Source: a virus. Taken from it: 64,000 bases of DNA. Below are positions 9,310 to 18,400 of the stretch, one piece after another (position 1 is the first letter of the stretch; the number at the start of each line of letters is the position of its first letter). The notes beneath the pieces are model-generated. The model was not told the DNA's origin. It saw only the letters and a list, made by a program, of their open reading frames with translations, and did not search any database. The position numbers were made by a program, and so were the translations under genes. Location of the stretch: positions 62,001 to 126,000 of IMG/VR virus record IMGVR_UViG_3300032334_001923. One strand, 5' to 3'.

Positions 9310-10473
9310 ATGAATTTTAATCCAGCAGAAAACTTTGATTGGGATATTCCAAATGGGCTTGCGTTTAACACTAAAATTAGAATCCCTGAGGGATCTAAGG
9401 TTTATTGTCATGCTCCATATGCACAGGAGTTAGCCGATCTTTATTTTGCCACTTTTTCACAACAACCAGATTTCGTAGGTAAGGATCTTGATGACGGAGA
9501 AGTTTACGTTTGTAAAATCACCACTCTAAGAGAAGACACTGCATTGGCCCAAACAACATCAGGTCAGACGATCTATATAGATCTTAAAAAAGAAAATAAA
9601 GATGCCCAAAGATTTAACCTTGAGCCTCACGATTTTAAAATTGGAGACGAACTTAAAGCTAGAGTTAGAAAAATAGGAGGTAGCTACTCAGGATCTGTTA
9701 TGGACTATTACATCCATAGTCTTAGAGTTGAACTCTTTGAACAGGTCAAGAAAGAGACAAGTGCTTATAAAGTTAAAATCGAAAGCATCAACAAGGGCGG
9801 TTACATTGTTGACCTCTCCGGCATTAAATGCTTCCTTCCCGGATCTCTTGCTGCTGCTAATAGAATTACCGATTTTGAATCTTATATAGGAAAAGAAATC
9901 CACGTTATGGTGGAAGGCTACGTCGAAGCAAAAGACATCTTTATAGTTTCTTATAAGAAATACCTTAACAGGATTATGGATTCCAAAATACAGGATCTTG
10001 ATCTTACTAAGAAGTATAAAGGTTATGTTACAGGAAAAAGTGAATTTGGTGTATTTGTTGAGTGGGAAGAGGTCTACACTGGTCTTATCCACAAAACCGA
10101 ATTCGAGGAGAATTCGACAATGTCTTCATTTACTCCTGGCGATGAAATTGAGTTTTACGTAAAAGAGATTAAAGATAACAATAGACTGACCCTAACACTA
10201 GAGAAGCCTCTAGAAAGAAATGTTATAGTTCACGATCTTGACAGACAAGTTAAAGAAGGAACCTGCGAACCTCTAGAAGCTAAAGTTAAGCACAAAAGGA
10301 AAAACGGAATCCTGATTGAGCTAGTCCCTCATGGTCTAATGGCTCTTATTCCCCAAGATAAATTAGGAAAGAAAACAAAAAACCTAAAATCTGGTGATGA
10401 ACTAGTAGTTTCAATATACGATGTTGAACCAACTACTGGTAAAATATTTGCTGAGCCTAATAATGACCAATAA
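9310..10473 (+). CDS. Multi-S1-domain RNA-binding protein (ribosomal protein S1-like)
   Basis: A 387-residue protein made of about four OB/S1-type repeats: a diverged one at about 55-135, then about 151-222 (KVKIESINKGGYIVDLSGIK, then FLPGSLAA), 234-300 (YKGYVTGKSEFGVFVEW, then GLIHKTEF and FTPGDEIEFYVKEI) and 320-385 (EAKVKHKRKNGILIELVPHG, then LIPQDKL). The glycine-rich turn followed by a 'GLIH/FLPGS' strand is the S1 signature. Such proteins bind single-stranded RNA; bacterial S1 brings mRNA to the 30S subunit. The phage copy has four domains rather than the usual six and lacks an obvious separate ribosome-anchoring module. It has its own upstream GATATATA box. A role in translation or RNA protection is inferred. 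Confidence 0.78.
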   Translation: MNFNPAENFDWDIPNGLAFNTKIRIPEGSKVYCHAPYAQELADLYFATFSQQPDFVGKDLDDGEVYVCKITTLREDTALAQTTSGQTIYIDLKKENKDAQRFNLEPHDFKIGDELKARVRKIGGSYSGSVMDYYIHSLRVELFEQVKKETSAYKVKIESINKGGYIVDLSGIKCFLPGSLAAANRITDFESYIGKEIHVMVEGYVEAKDIFIVSYKKYLNRIMDSKIQDLDLTKKYKGYVTGKSEFGVFVEWEEVYTGLIHKTEFEENSTMSSFTPGDEIEFYVKEIKDNNRLTLTLEKPLERNVIVHDLDRQVKEGTCEPLEAKVKHKRKNGILIELVPHGLMALIPQDKLGKKTKNLKSGDELVVSIYDVEPTTGKIFAEPNNDQ

Positions 10474-11869
10474 TAGAACACACTTTGACCAACTTAACGC
10501 TCTTAGCTCTTCCGTAATTGGATTTGAATTTGAGTTTTATACAAATATGCTTAAGGGCAAGGCTGCTGAAGCCTTGTCCAAGCTTTTGAATAAGAAGGTC
10601 GTAGTTTCTGAAAAATATCACTCCAATATTCCAGTTGATCAGAACACCTTTAAATTAGAACCTGACTATTCTGGTGGTGGAAAGATGGTGGAATTTATAA
10701 CCGGTCCGCTTCCATATAATGAGGCTATTCCTGTTATGATAAAAACCCTTAAGTGGATAGACGAAAACGGATGGACTAATGATAGATGCGCTTTTCAATT
10801 CTCAGTAAGCTTTGATAAATTTAGAACTGATGTTAAAGATAAGATACAGAATATAGATAAGCTTAAATTTATTCTAGGCCTCGATGAGGGTAAAATCTAT
10901 GATAAATTTGGAAATAGAGCAAGAAACGTTTATGCTAAGTCCATAAAAAGAGTGGTTCCAAGAAATAGGTTTTCTATTCTTGAAAATATTACTCATATAG
11001 ATCCCAAGATGTTTAAGACCCCAGAAGACAAATATTACGGGGTAAACTTCACTAAACTGGATAAGGGATATCTTGAATTCAGATATCTAGGAAACAGGGA
11101 CTACCAGAAGAAAATAAAAGACATCAGAGAGATCATTGATTATGTGGTTCTTTACCTCTACGATCTACTTAGCAGAAGAATATCCGGTTACACTAAGGAT
11201 GATGTTGCTAAGCTTCAGACAATGATGAACGCTTATACTAAGGTTGTTAGATCTTTTAGCAATCCTGAATTCTTCTTTAGAAACTACCCAGATTTTCACC
11301 TTTTTGTTGATCTAAAAGGATGGGATGAAAATATTAAAACTTATTTCCCTTTAATTAGAGACAAAGTTTTTGATCTAATTGTTGAGGGAAACATCGCATC
11401 CGGATATTTTAATTACGATACCACAACTGGAAAATACCAGTTAAAAGACGCAAGAAGCAGGGATGCTTTTATCATAGAAGGAATAGATATGATAGAATGC
11501 GACATCAAAAACGGTGTTATTAAAAACTGCAATATTTACAACTGCGATATTAAAAAGTCATCATTAGAAGATTGCAGTGTTTTATCCGGCTCTAAGATAA
11601 CCTCATCTAAAGTTAAGACTACTATTGTAGAATATGGAAACGAACTCAATGACTGCTTTATTGACTGTGAAAATATGAATATAAACTGTAAAATAGAGGG
11701 TGGAGTATTCAGAGCTGGAAATTTAGGAGAAAATTCAGAGGTTAGCAAAGAAACACATAAAGTTAAAGGCTGGGACGAAATAAGAAAACAAAGATTCGTT
11801 ACAGATAGCAGATTAAAGGATCTTAATGATAAATACAATATCCCTAGGTTCGGGAATATGAACTATTAA
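10463..11869 (+). CDS. Amidoligase-like (ATP-dependent carboxylate-amine ligase) protein with C-terminal repeat domain
   Basis: ATG 10463 (overlapping the previous stop by 11 bases) is preferred to the in-frame ATG at 10421, which would overlap by 53 and add a non-conserved leader. The product has 468 residues. The N-terminal part has VIGFEFEFYT, then LEPDYSGGGKMVEFITGPL, and a CAFQFSVSFD strand, a layout I associate with glutamine-synthetase/GCS-fold amidoligases, where acidic residues bind Mg-ATP and the 'E-iv(S/T)-gPl' segment binds substrate. Residues about 335-435 form short Cys/Asn/Ile-rich units (CDIKNGVIKNCNIYNCDIKK) that look like a pentapeptide-type beta-helix. The substrate is unknown. 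The His of the usual HVHV motif appears to be replaced by QFSVS, so activity is uncertain. Confidence 0.5.
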   Translation: MTNNRTHFDQLNALSSSVIGFEFEFYTNMLKGKAAEALSKLLNKKVVVSEKYHSNIPVDQNTFKLEPDYSGGGKMVEFITGPLPYNEAIPVMIKTLKWIDENGWTNDRCAFQFSVSFDKFRTDVKDKIQNIDKLKFILGLDEGKIYDKFGNRARNVYAKSIKRVVPRNRFSILENITHIDPKMFKTPEDKYYGVNFTKLDKGYLEFRYLGNRDYQKKIKDIREIIDYVVLYLYDLLSRRISGYTKDDVAKLQTMMNAYTKVVRSFSNPEFFFRNYPDFHLFVDLKGWDENIKTYFPLIRDKVFDLIVEGNIASGYFNYDTTTGKYQLKDARSRDAFIIEGIDMIECDIKNGVIKNCNIYNCDIKKSSLEDCSVLSGSKITSSKVKTTIVEYGNELNDCFIDCENMNINCKIEGGVFRAGNLGENSEVSKETHKVKGWDEIRKQRFVTDSRLKDLNDKYNIPRFGNMNY

Positions 11870-11884
11870 AATAATCCAGCTTAA

Positions 11885-12682
11885 ATGACCCTAGATGAGT
11901 TAGTAAAAGAAATTGAAGACGCATTATCTTTTAGTTGTGCACTTCCTTACAATCTTAACAGAAGCGAAATAGAAAGAATTATCAAAAGAGCTAAAGAATG
12001 GTTTCACGATAATTACCAATATGCTGTAGAGGATAGAATATTTATTATTGCAAATTCAATCTTTAACCACAAGGAATTTAGAGCAACTAGACAGTTAAGA
12101 CTCCCTGATGCTATAGTAACGGTTTATGACGTTAGAGAAGTTGGAGGAAATGGAATTTCTGGCAACCCAGATAGAGACTTCAGTGATTCTAAGCTTTTAG
12201 GATCAGAGCTTCTTCTATCGCCCTTTGTTGGTGATAATCTAGTTTATAGAACCGTAATGTATTCATATTTTGACCTATCTAGAGCATATCTACTTGATAG
12301 CTTTGCTTTTAAATGGAATAAAAACAGCAAAAAATTAACCATTTTAGGTAGGGATCCAAACAGATCAGGAAAACCTGGATCTCCAAGCGGAAACCAGCTT
12401 GCACAGGGATTTGCTGGTACAGGGGGAAAGGACGTTTCTATAAGATGCTTTGTTGCATTGAATGATGAGGATCTCTTTGAAGACGAGCTTTTCGTTAGAT
12501 ATTGTATTGCTAAGTGTAAAATAGCACTTTCTCAAATGCTTGGGGTTTTTACGTATAATCTTCCAGGAGGAGTTCAGATAAATGCTGGCGAGATAGGTGC
12601 TCAAGGATCAACGGAACTTCAGGAGGTAATGGATATGATAAATGGAGAAAATACTCCTTCGTATTTCTTACAATGGAACTAA
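11885..12682 (+). CDS. Neck / head-completion-like protein (gp13-like)
   Basis: A 265-residue protein. The N-terminal 60 residues are helical (a KRAKEWFHDNYQYA segment), followed by a beta-rich middle. Near the C-terminus, ELFVRYCIAKCKIALSQMLG is followed by NLPGGVQINAGEIGAQGSTE. I relate this to the 'ALIKRQWG...LPGGVTLNG' segment of neck/connector proteins in T4-like phages, where the helix lines the neck ring. A terminator lies directly downstream, so this is the last gene of the transcript that started at or before 9310. If the assignment is right, a neck gene sits inside the baseplate cluster; another virion role is possible. Confidence 0.42.
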   Translation: MTLDELVKEIEDALSFSCALPYNLNRSEIERIIKRAKEWFHDNYQYAVEDRIFIIANSIFNHKEFRATRQLRLPDAIVTVYDVREVGGNGISGNPDRDFSDSKLLGSELLLSPFVGDNLVYRTVMYSYFDLSRAYLLDSFAFKWNKNSKKLTILGRDPNRSGKPGSPSGNQLAQGFAGTGGKDVSIRCFVALNDEDLFEDELFVRYCIAKCKIALSQMLGVFTYNLPGGVQINAGEIGAQGSTELQEVMDMINGENTPSYFLQWN

Positions 12683-12697
12683 TCAAATAAAACACTT

Positions 12698-12735
12698 AAA
12701 AAAGCCCTAGATTTACTCAAATCTGGGGCTTTTTA
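12698..12735 (+). terminator. Rho-independent terminator
   Basis: Inverted arms AAAAAAGCCCTAGATTT and AAATCTGGGGCTTTTT are separated by a 4-base loop (ACTC), with one mismatch, and the right arm ends in a T run. It lies 15 bases after the stop of the neck-like gene, in the largest gap (105 bases) of this part. Confidence 0.9.
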
Positions 12736-12762
12736 TTTATGTTGTGAGCGTTAAAAAATAGC

Positions 12763-12770
12763 GATATATA
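12763..12770 (+). promoter_or_regulatory. GATATATA box before gp25
   Basis: GCGATATATAATAAG lies after the terminator and 17 bases before the gp25 start. A terminator followed directly by this box is the best argument in the window that the box starts transcription. Confidence 0.5.
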
Positions 12771-12787
12771 ATAAGATTTTTTTAGCA

Positions 12788-13159
12788 ATGAGAGAGATTT
12801 ATAATAGAGACCCACTAGACCCAAGTTACAATCCATACCAGATTGAAACAACAGACCCTGTTGAAATCTGTGTGGGTCAACTTAAAATGATGCTTTTAAC
12901 AAATAAAGGTGAGGTTTTAGGAGATCCTAAATTTGGATTAAATTTGGAAGATCTGCTATTTAATTTAAACCTTTCTGAGAGTAGCATTAAAAAAGAGCTT
13001 GACCTCTTTTTATTAACTTACGTTCCTCTTTTTGGAAAACTGGGTGGCACATATTCACTTAAATTCTATCTAGGAACACAAAGAGATATAGCGGCTCTAG
13101 ATTTTTTACTTCCTGGAGATGGTGGTTTAGATCCGGTAGTAACCCTAAGAATAACTTAA
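12788..13159 (+). CDS. gp25: Baseplate wedge protein gp25
   Basis: A 123-residue protein with the gp25/gpW-like fold. Residues 20-45 (EICVGQLKMMLLTNKGEVLG) and the DPKFGLNLEDLLF segment match the family, in which 'G.r...P.fG..l..llf' is the conserved core and an Glu-Pro-Arg-like turn contacts gp6. The length is close to T4 gp25 (132). It forms, with gp6 and gp53/LysM proteins, the inner baseplate ring that couples to the first sheath disc. It is the first gene of a new transcript after the terminator, and is followed 9 bases later by the gp6-like gene, the universal order in contractile systems. Confidence 0.85.
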   Translation: MREIYNRDPLDPSYNPYQIETTDPVEICVGQLKMMLLTNKGEVLGDPKFGLNLEDLLFNLNLSESSIKKELDLFLLTYVPLFGKLGGTYSLKFYLGTQRDIAALDFLLPGDGGLDPVVTLRIT

Positions 13160-13168
13160 TTTATAAAA

Positions 13169-14896
13169 ATGAATATTTTTAAGAAGAATAATATCCTAAT
13201 CAACGGATTACTAAACGACACCTTCGTTTTTTTGCAGGACACCTATAACCAAACTGCAAATCTTTTCACGGTGGCTTCTGCTTGGGGACAAATTCTCTTT
13301 GTGGTTCAGAATCTTTCCCAGATGATTCTCTACTTTATAGAGGATTCCATTACCGAGCTCAATATGGAACAAGCCACTAGAGATTATTCGGTTAGAAGTT
13401 TGGCTAGAATAGCAGGCTATGATCCAGGAAGAGCAACAGCATCACAGGGTGAGGTTTCTATTGCTTGGAATGCAAGAGAATCTGACGTTGGAGGAGGATC
13501 TATAATATTAAATAATTACACACAGATCAGATGCCAAGAAAACGGTAAGCTTTATTCTTTAATTTTTGGATCACAAAAAGTAACCATTCCTCTTACCGGA
13601 GGTACCTCTCCTTTAAGATGTAAGATAGCTCAGGGATTTTTTCAGAGCAACATTGTAACCGGAACTGGACAGGCACTACAGAGCTTCAATATACCAGCAC
13701 AATCTGGATCTTATATAGACCAGTTCTATGTTGATGTTTACGTAAACGAGGAAAAATGGAAGAGATATGATTCTTTATATGATATTCCTCTTAACGGCAA
13801 AGGATACCTAGTAAAAACGGGAATACAGGAAGGTATAGACATTTACTTCGGAAACTCATATTTCGGATTAAATCCTCAGAGTGGATCTAGAATCAGAATA
13901 GAATACTTGCAAACAACTGGAGCTGCAGGGAACTCAAAATCGACAAAAGAAAAACCTCTCACCTATAAATTCAACACAACAGGAACTGACCTATTTGGAA
14001 AAGAAGTAGATGTTAACAACTACTTAAATATAATTCCAGGAGTAGATCCTATGTTCGGAACAAATCCAGAATCGACAAATCTAATTAGACTAGTGGCTCC
14101 AAAGACCAGTAGATCTTTTGTTTTTGCAAATGCTCAAAACTATGAAATTTTCCTAGATAAACTTGGTATATTTTCTCAGGTCCAGGCATTCTCAACTTTT
14201 GATGATGATTATCTTGATGACGATAACGTTGTTTACATTTATCTTGTCCCTGACATAACTTTAAACATAAGTTCAAACGAGGATTATTTCAGTGTTCCGG
14301 TAACTGACTTTTTATTATCTCAAGCTCAAAAAACCGCTGTATTGAATCTTATTCAGGATTCAGGATCAATGATAGCAACCACTGTTGTTAAAATAGTCGA
14401 GCCTATTATCACTAGATACACAGGAAACGTCATCATGACAATGTTCGAGGGCTACGATCCAGAGACTATAAAAACAGAAATCAGAAAAAGGATCTCAACT
14501 TATATGTTAAATCTTAAAAGAAGGGACACCATTCCTAAATCTGATATAATAGCAATCATAGAAGGTATTGATGGTGTTGACTCTGTTAATTTCTTTTTCG
14601 TCGGACAGAAAAATGAAGCAAACCAGTTAGCAGTTCAAAATTTAAGTAACGTTTCAGATATTCAGAAAGATCAGATCTTAGGAATGAACGACTTTGGAGA
14701 CATTGTAATTGGAAGAAATGAACTGGTTGTTTTAAGAGGTGGATGGTCAGATAGAAACGGGACAGTGTTTACTGAAAGTATCGTTGATGGCAAACCCGGT
14801 CCTTTAAACATTAGTATCTCCTCAGTGGTAAAGAAAAACTACAGAGCAGATCTTAATGCTGAAACCAAAAATGTAATTATAAAATCTTCTACATAA
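13169..14896 (+). CDS. gp6: Baseplate wedge protein gp6 / J-like
   Basis: A 575-residue protein that follows gp25 directly. The N-terminal 100 residues are helical and hydrophobic (residues about 25-70), followed by a beta-rich 'collar' and a C-terminal region with the J-like pattern: a YDPETIKTEIRKRISTYML helix, a Pro-Lys-Ser-Asp-Ile segment, and IIEGIDGVDSVNFFFV. In T4 and P2 this C-terminal part dimerises to form the inner wedge ring. Length is close to T4 gp6 (660). No truncation or frameshift is seen. Confidence 0.7.
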   Translation: MNIFKKNNILINGLLNDTFVFLQDTYNQTANLFTVASAWGQILFVVQNLSQMILYFIEDSITELNMEQATRDYSVRSLARIAGYDPGRATASQGEVSIAWNARESDVGGGSIILNNYTQIRCQENGKLYSLIFGSQKVTIPLTGGTSPLRCKIAQGFFQSNIVTGTGQALQSFNIPAQSGSYIDQFYVDVYVNEEKWKRYDSLYDIPLNGKGYLVKTGIQEGIDIYFGNSYFGLNPQSGSRIRIEYLQTTGAAGNSKSTKEKPLTYKFNTTGTDLFGKEVDVNNYLNIIPGVDPMFGTNPESTNLIRLVAPKTSRSFVFANAQNYEIFLDKLGIFSQVQAFSTFDDDYLDDDNVVYIYLVPDITLNISSNEDYFSVPVTDFLLSQAQKTAVLNLIQDSGSMIATTVVKIVEPIITRYTGNVIMTMFEGYDPETIKTEIRKRISTYMLNLKRRDTIPKSDIIAIIEGIDGVDSVNFFFVGQKNEANQLAVQNLSNVSDIQKDQILGMNDFGDIVIGRNELVVLRGGWSDRNGTVFTESIVDGKPGPLNISISSVVKKNYRADLNAETKNVIIKSST

Positions 14897-14899
14897 AAA

Positions 14900-15439
14900 A
14901 TGGCAAATCAAGAAAGTTACTCTCCATTTTTCCCCGGACAGGATAAAGGCGTAAATTACACGGTTGCTGGTCAGAAGCCTCAAACGACTAATACAACTTT
15001 TTACAATTCTAAGGATCTATATGAAACTATTTCTTTAGCAGAGGACAGAGCATATAATATAGGATGCTCTGGATATAGAATGGTTTTGGTTAGTGGTCAA
15101 GGTGTTTATAAATATGCTCCTTGCACAAATTCTCAAGATTATAAGAAATTGATGAAAGAAATGCCCAACATTCCAGTAGAAAGAAGATACTATGATTTTG
15201 ATCCAACGGATAACATCTATGATATTAGAGATAGTTTCAATGACGTTCTCCCTGATGGATTTGATTATAAAAGACAGGTTTTAAGAAGAACTCTATCCAA
15301 TGTTATTTACAGAGATCCTATAAAAGAAGGAATCCTGAATTATTTTGAGAGAGTATTTTTTGGTTTGATTGAATCAACTAAGCAGATCAAAAATTTCTTT
15401 AACTACACTGTAAAAAAGAATAATAGAAGGGTTTTTTAA
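14900..15439 (+). CDS. Hypothetical wedge-associated virion protein
   Basis: A 179-residue protein, three bases after gp6 and seven bases before the gp7-like gene. It contains an 'FFPGQDKGVNYTVAGQKPQT' start, a central NIGCSGYRMVLVSGQGVYKY strand pair with Tyr/Cys, and a basic C-terminus. In other contractile phages small wedge components are coded between the gp6 and gp7 equivalents. No recognised domain or signal peptide is present. A baseplate role is inferred only from position. Confidence 0.6.
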   Translation: MANQESYSPFFPGQDKGVNYTVAGQKPQTTNTTFYNSKDLYETISLAEDRAYNIGCSGYRMVLVSGQGVYKYAPCTNSQDYKKLMKEMPNIPVERRYYDFDPTDNIYDIRDSFNDVLPDGFDYKRQVLRRTLSNVIYRDPIKEGILNYFERVFFGLIESTKQIKNFFNYTVKKNNRRVF

Positions 15440-15446
15440 ATAGCTT

Positions 15447-18400
15447 ATGTCCAGTTTTTTCTATAGAAGACTTAATTTTTTCGATAAATCAGGTAAACCC
15501 CTGAATTTCGATTATATCGGCCCTACGGGTCCAACACCGTTGGACACCAACTTTACGTATATTAGTCAACCCAATCCTTATGGAATGGGACATGCTTATG
15601 TTGCTAATCTCAGCAGCAGCACCCCTTTAATTCAGATTCATATACAAGACCTAAACGGATTCTCTATAGAATCTTGGGCGGATGAGGCAATATCTTTTCT
15701 GGAACAGGGAGCAGATGTTTATTTTCACGGTAGCATCGTAGGCCAACAAGAATTTAAAGGTAAAGTACAGTCAATAACCAAAGTATTAGGTTTGGATTAT
15801 GTTCAGATCAATTTTGCTCCTGGCTACGTTTCTGGACAAACGATTATTAGTAACGGTAATCAGATTTACTTTAGAACAACATACGATCACAGACCAGGAG
15901 GTTATTATAAAGGAAACATATATTTTGAACCAGTTTCATCTGGACTCTATGAAAATGAACAGGTTTTTATAGTTCAGAATTTTCTATACCAACCTAACGG
16001 ACAGTACTACTACGGTCTTCCTCATACAGGGGTAACCGGTGCAACTGGATCTGGAAAATGGAGAAGTAGATGGTACAATGACAAATACGGTGAAACTGAT
16101 GTTTCTGAAATAATTTTCAGCTACAAGATAGAGGATCAGCTGGAAGGTGGAGACGGCCAACCGCTCATCGTTAGCTATCCGAACATACTTTTTGAAGTGG
16201 ATAAAAATTCATTCGACTATGTTTACGGAAACGGTTACATAGGAACGAATAGTATAACATCCTCAGCTTTAGCGGTGGACGTTGCATTAAACACAACTGA
16301 TCTTGCAGCTAATATTTATGAAAGAAAACTCATTATTGAGGACGTAACAGGGGGAACTGGATCTACTCCTCAGAAGGTTATAGAAATAGATTTTTACGGT
16401 CAGGTTATAGGGGAGGACGAAAGATTTGATGTTATGCTTCAGAATATGGGCAGAGCATTTTATCAAAGTGATTCTGTTATTCTTAGAGATCATGATCCCA
16501 AAGAGCCCCTTCCCAACTATATAGAGATAAACGAAAAAAGAAAAGAACTTCTAATAGCGGGAGAAGAGATTTTTCCTTATATAGGAAGTTATAAAGGTCT
16601 AATCAATGCTATAAAGTTTTTCGGATATCAGGATCTTAGGATTAAAGAATATTGGTTAAATCTTCAGTATAAAAAAGTTGAATCAGATTCACCAATCAAG
16701 AAGAATCAGGAATTTCTTAACGGTCTAAAGAGACAACAACAAACTCAAGGATATAGTCAGAGTTACCAGATTGCGGACGTATTAGATAATCCAAATTCAG
16801 GAAAGTATAAATTAGTTCAGACGTATGGTCCTAATAAGGACGGAGAATACGTTTTAAGTGTTGCTTCTGAAGACACATTGCTACCTAGTAGAACTTTTAA
16901 AAAGACCTCTTTATTTGGTCTTTACTACGATCTAAATAAAGATTCTGGAGAAGTTGATGATAATGGATATCCTGTCGTTGTAGATGCTTTTAAATTTACT
17001 CAGGAGGAGGTTTTAGTAAAACTATTCGCTCTTAAGGAGAGACTTAAAAGTGATTATCTACCACTGAATGCTAGAATAGTTGATATCACGGGTGAGGGTA
17101 TTTACTTTGATGTATACAACACCAGATCATGGACTGATGTAATGCAAAGACCTGATATTGATGCTGGTCTTTATTTCGATGTTAGATCTAATCCGGATTT
17201 CGGGTTTATTGAGGACCTTAGAAATTTCTCAGTTCGTCCACTTTCAACCTCTATACAAACGCCATCTAATTATTTCAATCAGTACAGCGCAAGTGTTAGT
17301 GTATCCGGTGGAACAGGTAGCGCAATATATTTTAACGGAATCCCAGCAACTGGACCAAACCCAACCTTATATGTAACCCAAGGTAAAACTTACGAATTCA
17401 CTATAGGAACAACCGGGTTTAATTTGTATTTAACAACTGATCCAACCCTGAGCTCTGTGGTAGATCCCGTTGGATTACAAAACAATGGAGCCACCTCTGG
17501 AGGATCTCCGATAGAGTGGTATGTGAATCCTCTTCAGGGATCACCTGTTTATTATTTCTCTCCTCAGAATCCTAGTTTATTAAATGGACAAATAGTTGTT
17601 CAAACATCGGAGATATCTGATCTTGGAAATATCATAGATCCTCTTTCAGCTCAACAGAACTACAGTGCAGACCAAAACACTTCTTTACTGAGTGCGATAG
17701 AGAATTTCTATAGATTGAAGCAACAGGGTGAAATAAAGGAATTAGGAGACGGTAAATACGATCCTCCGGCCTACATAGATCCTTCCACAGGACTCACGTA
17801 TAGAACTTCTATAGGAACTCCGATCGTTCTAGAATTGATCTTAGATAGATGGAGCTGGGACGAACTTAATGTTAACTGGACATCAATCATTTTACCTATT
17901 TTTAGGGTAGGCGACAGAGTTCAAGTTAGAGACCCAAACAATTTTGCATATCAAACTTTCGGAACTGTTACTTCGGTTAGTTATTCTACCGGTGTTTATG
18001 ACGTGTTCCTTGATAGCTTTTCTACTACTCTACAATATGACGAATCCCAATTATTTGCTAGCCTTCAGAATTATGGAATTCTCAACTGGGCAAATATAGA
18101 TTTTTCTAACATGGTTGAGATTGAGTGGATTCTCGATAAGGAGACAACCCAATCTGGAAGTCCTTATCATTTTGAATTTAGAGGTCTTATTCTTGATTTC
18201 TATAAGTTAGCTCACTTTGTTCCTTATACTGGTGAATATAAAGTCACCTGTAATATTTATGATGCCTTTAATGTTAAGAGCACAGTCATAAATCACGGAG
18301 CTCTTGTTGTTAGTCCTAAGACTATAGAAATAGATGCTTGGACTAGATACAGAGAATCTCAGAGTTATGAGTGGATTAATACAATAAAACAATGGGACGA

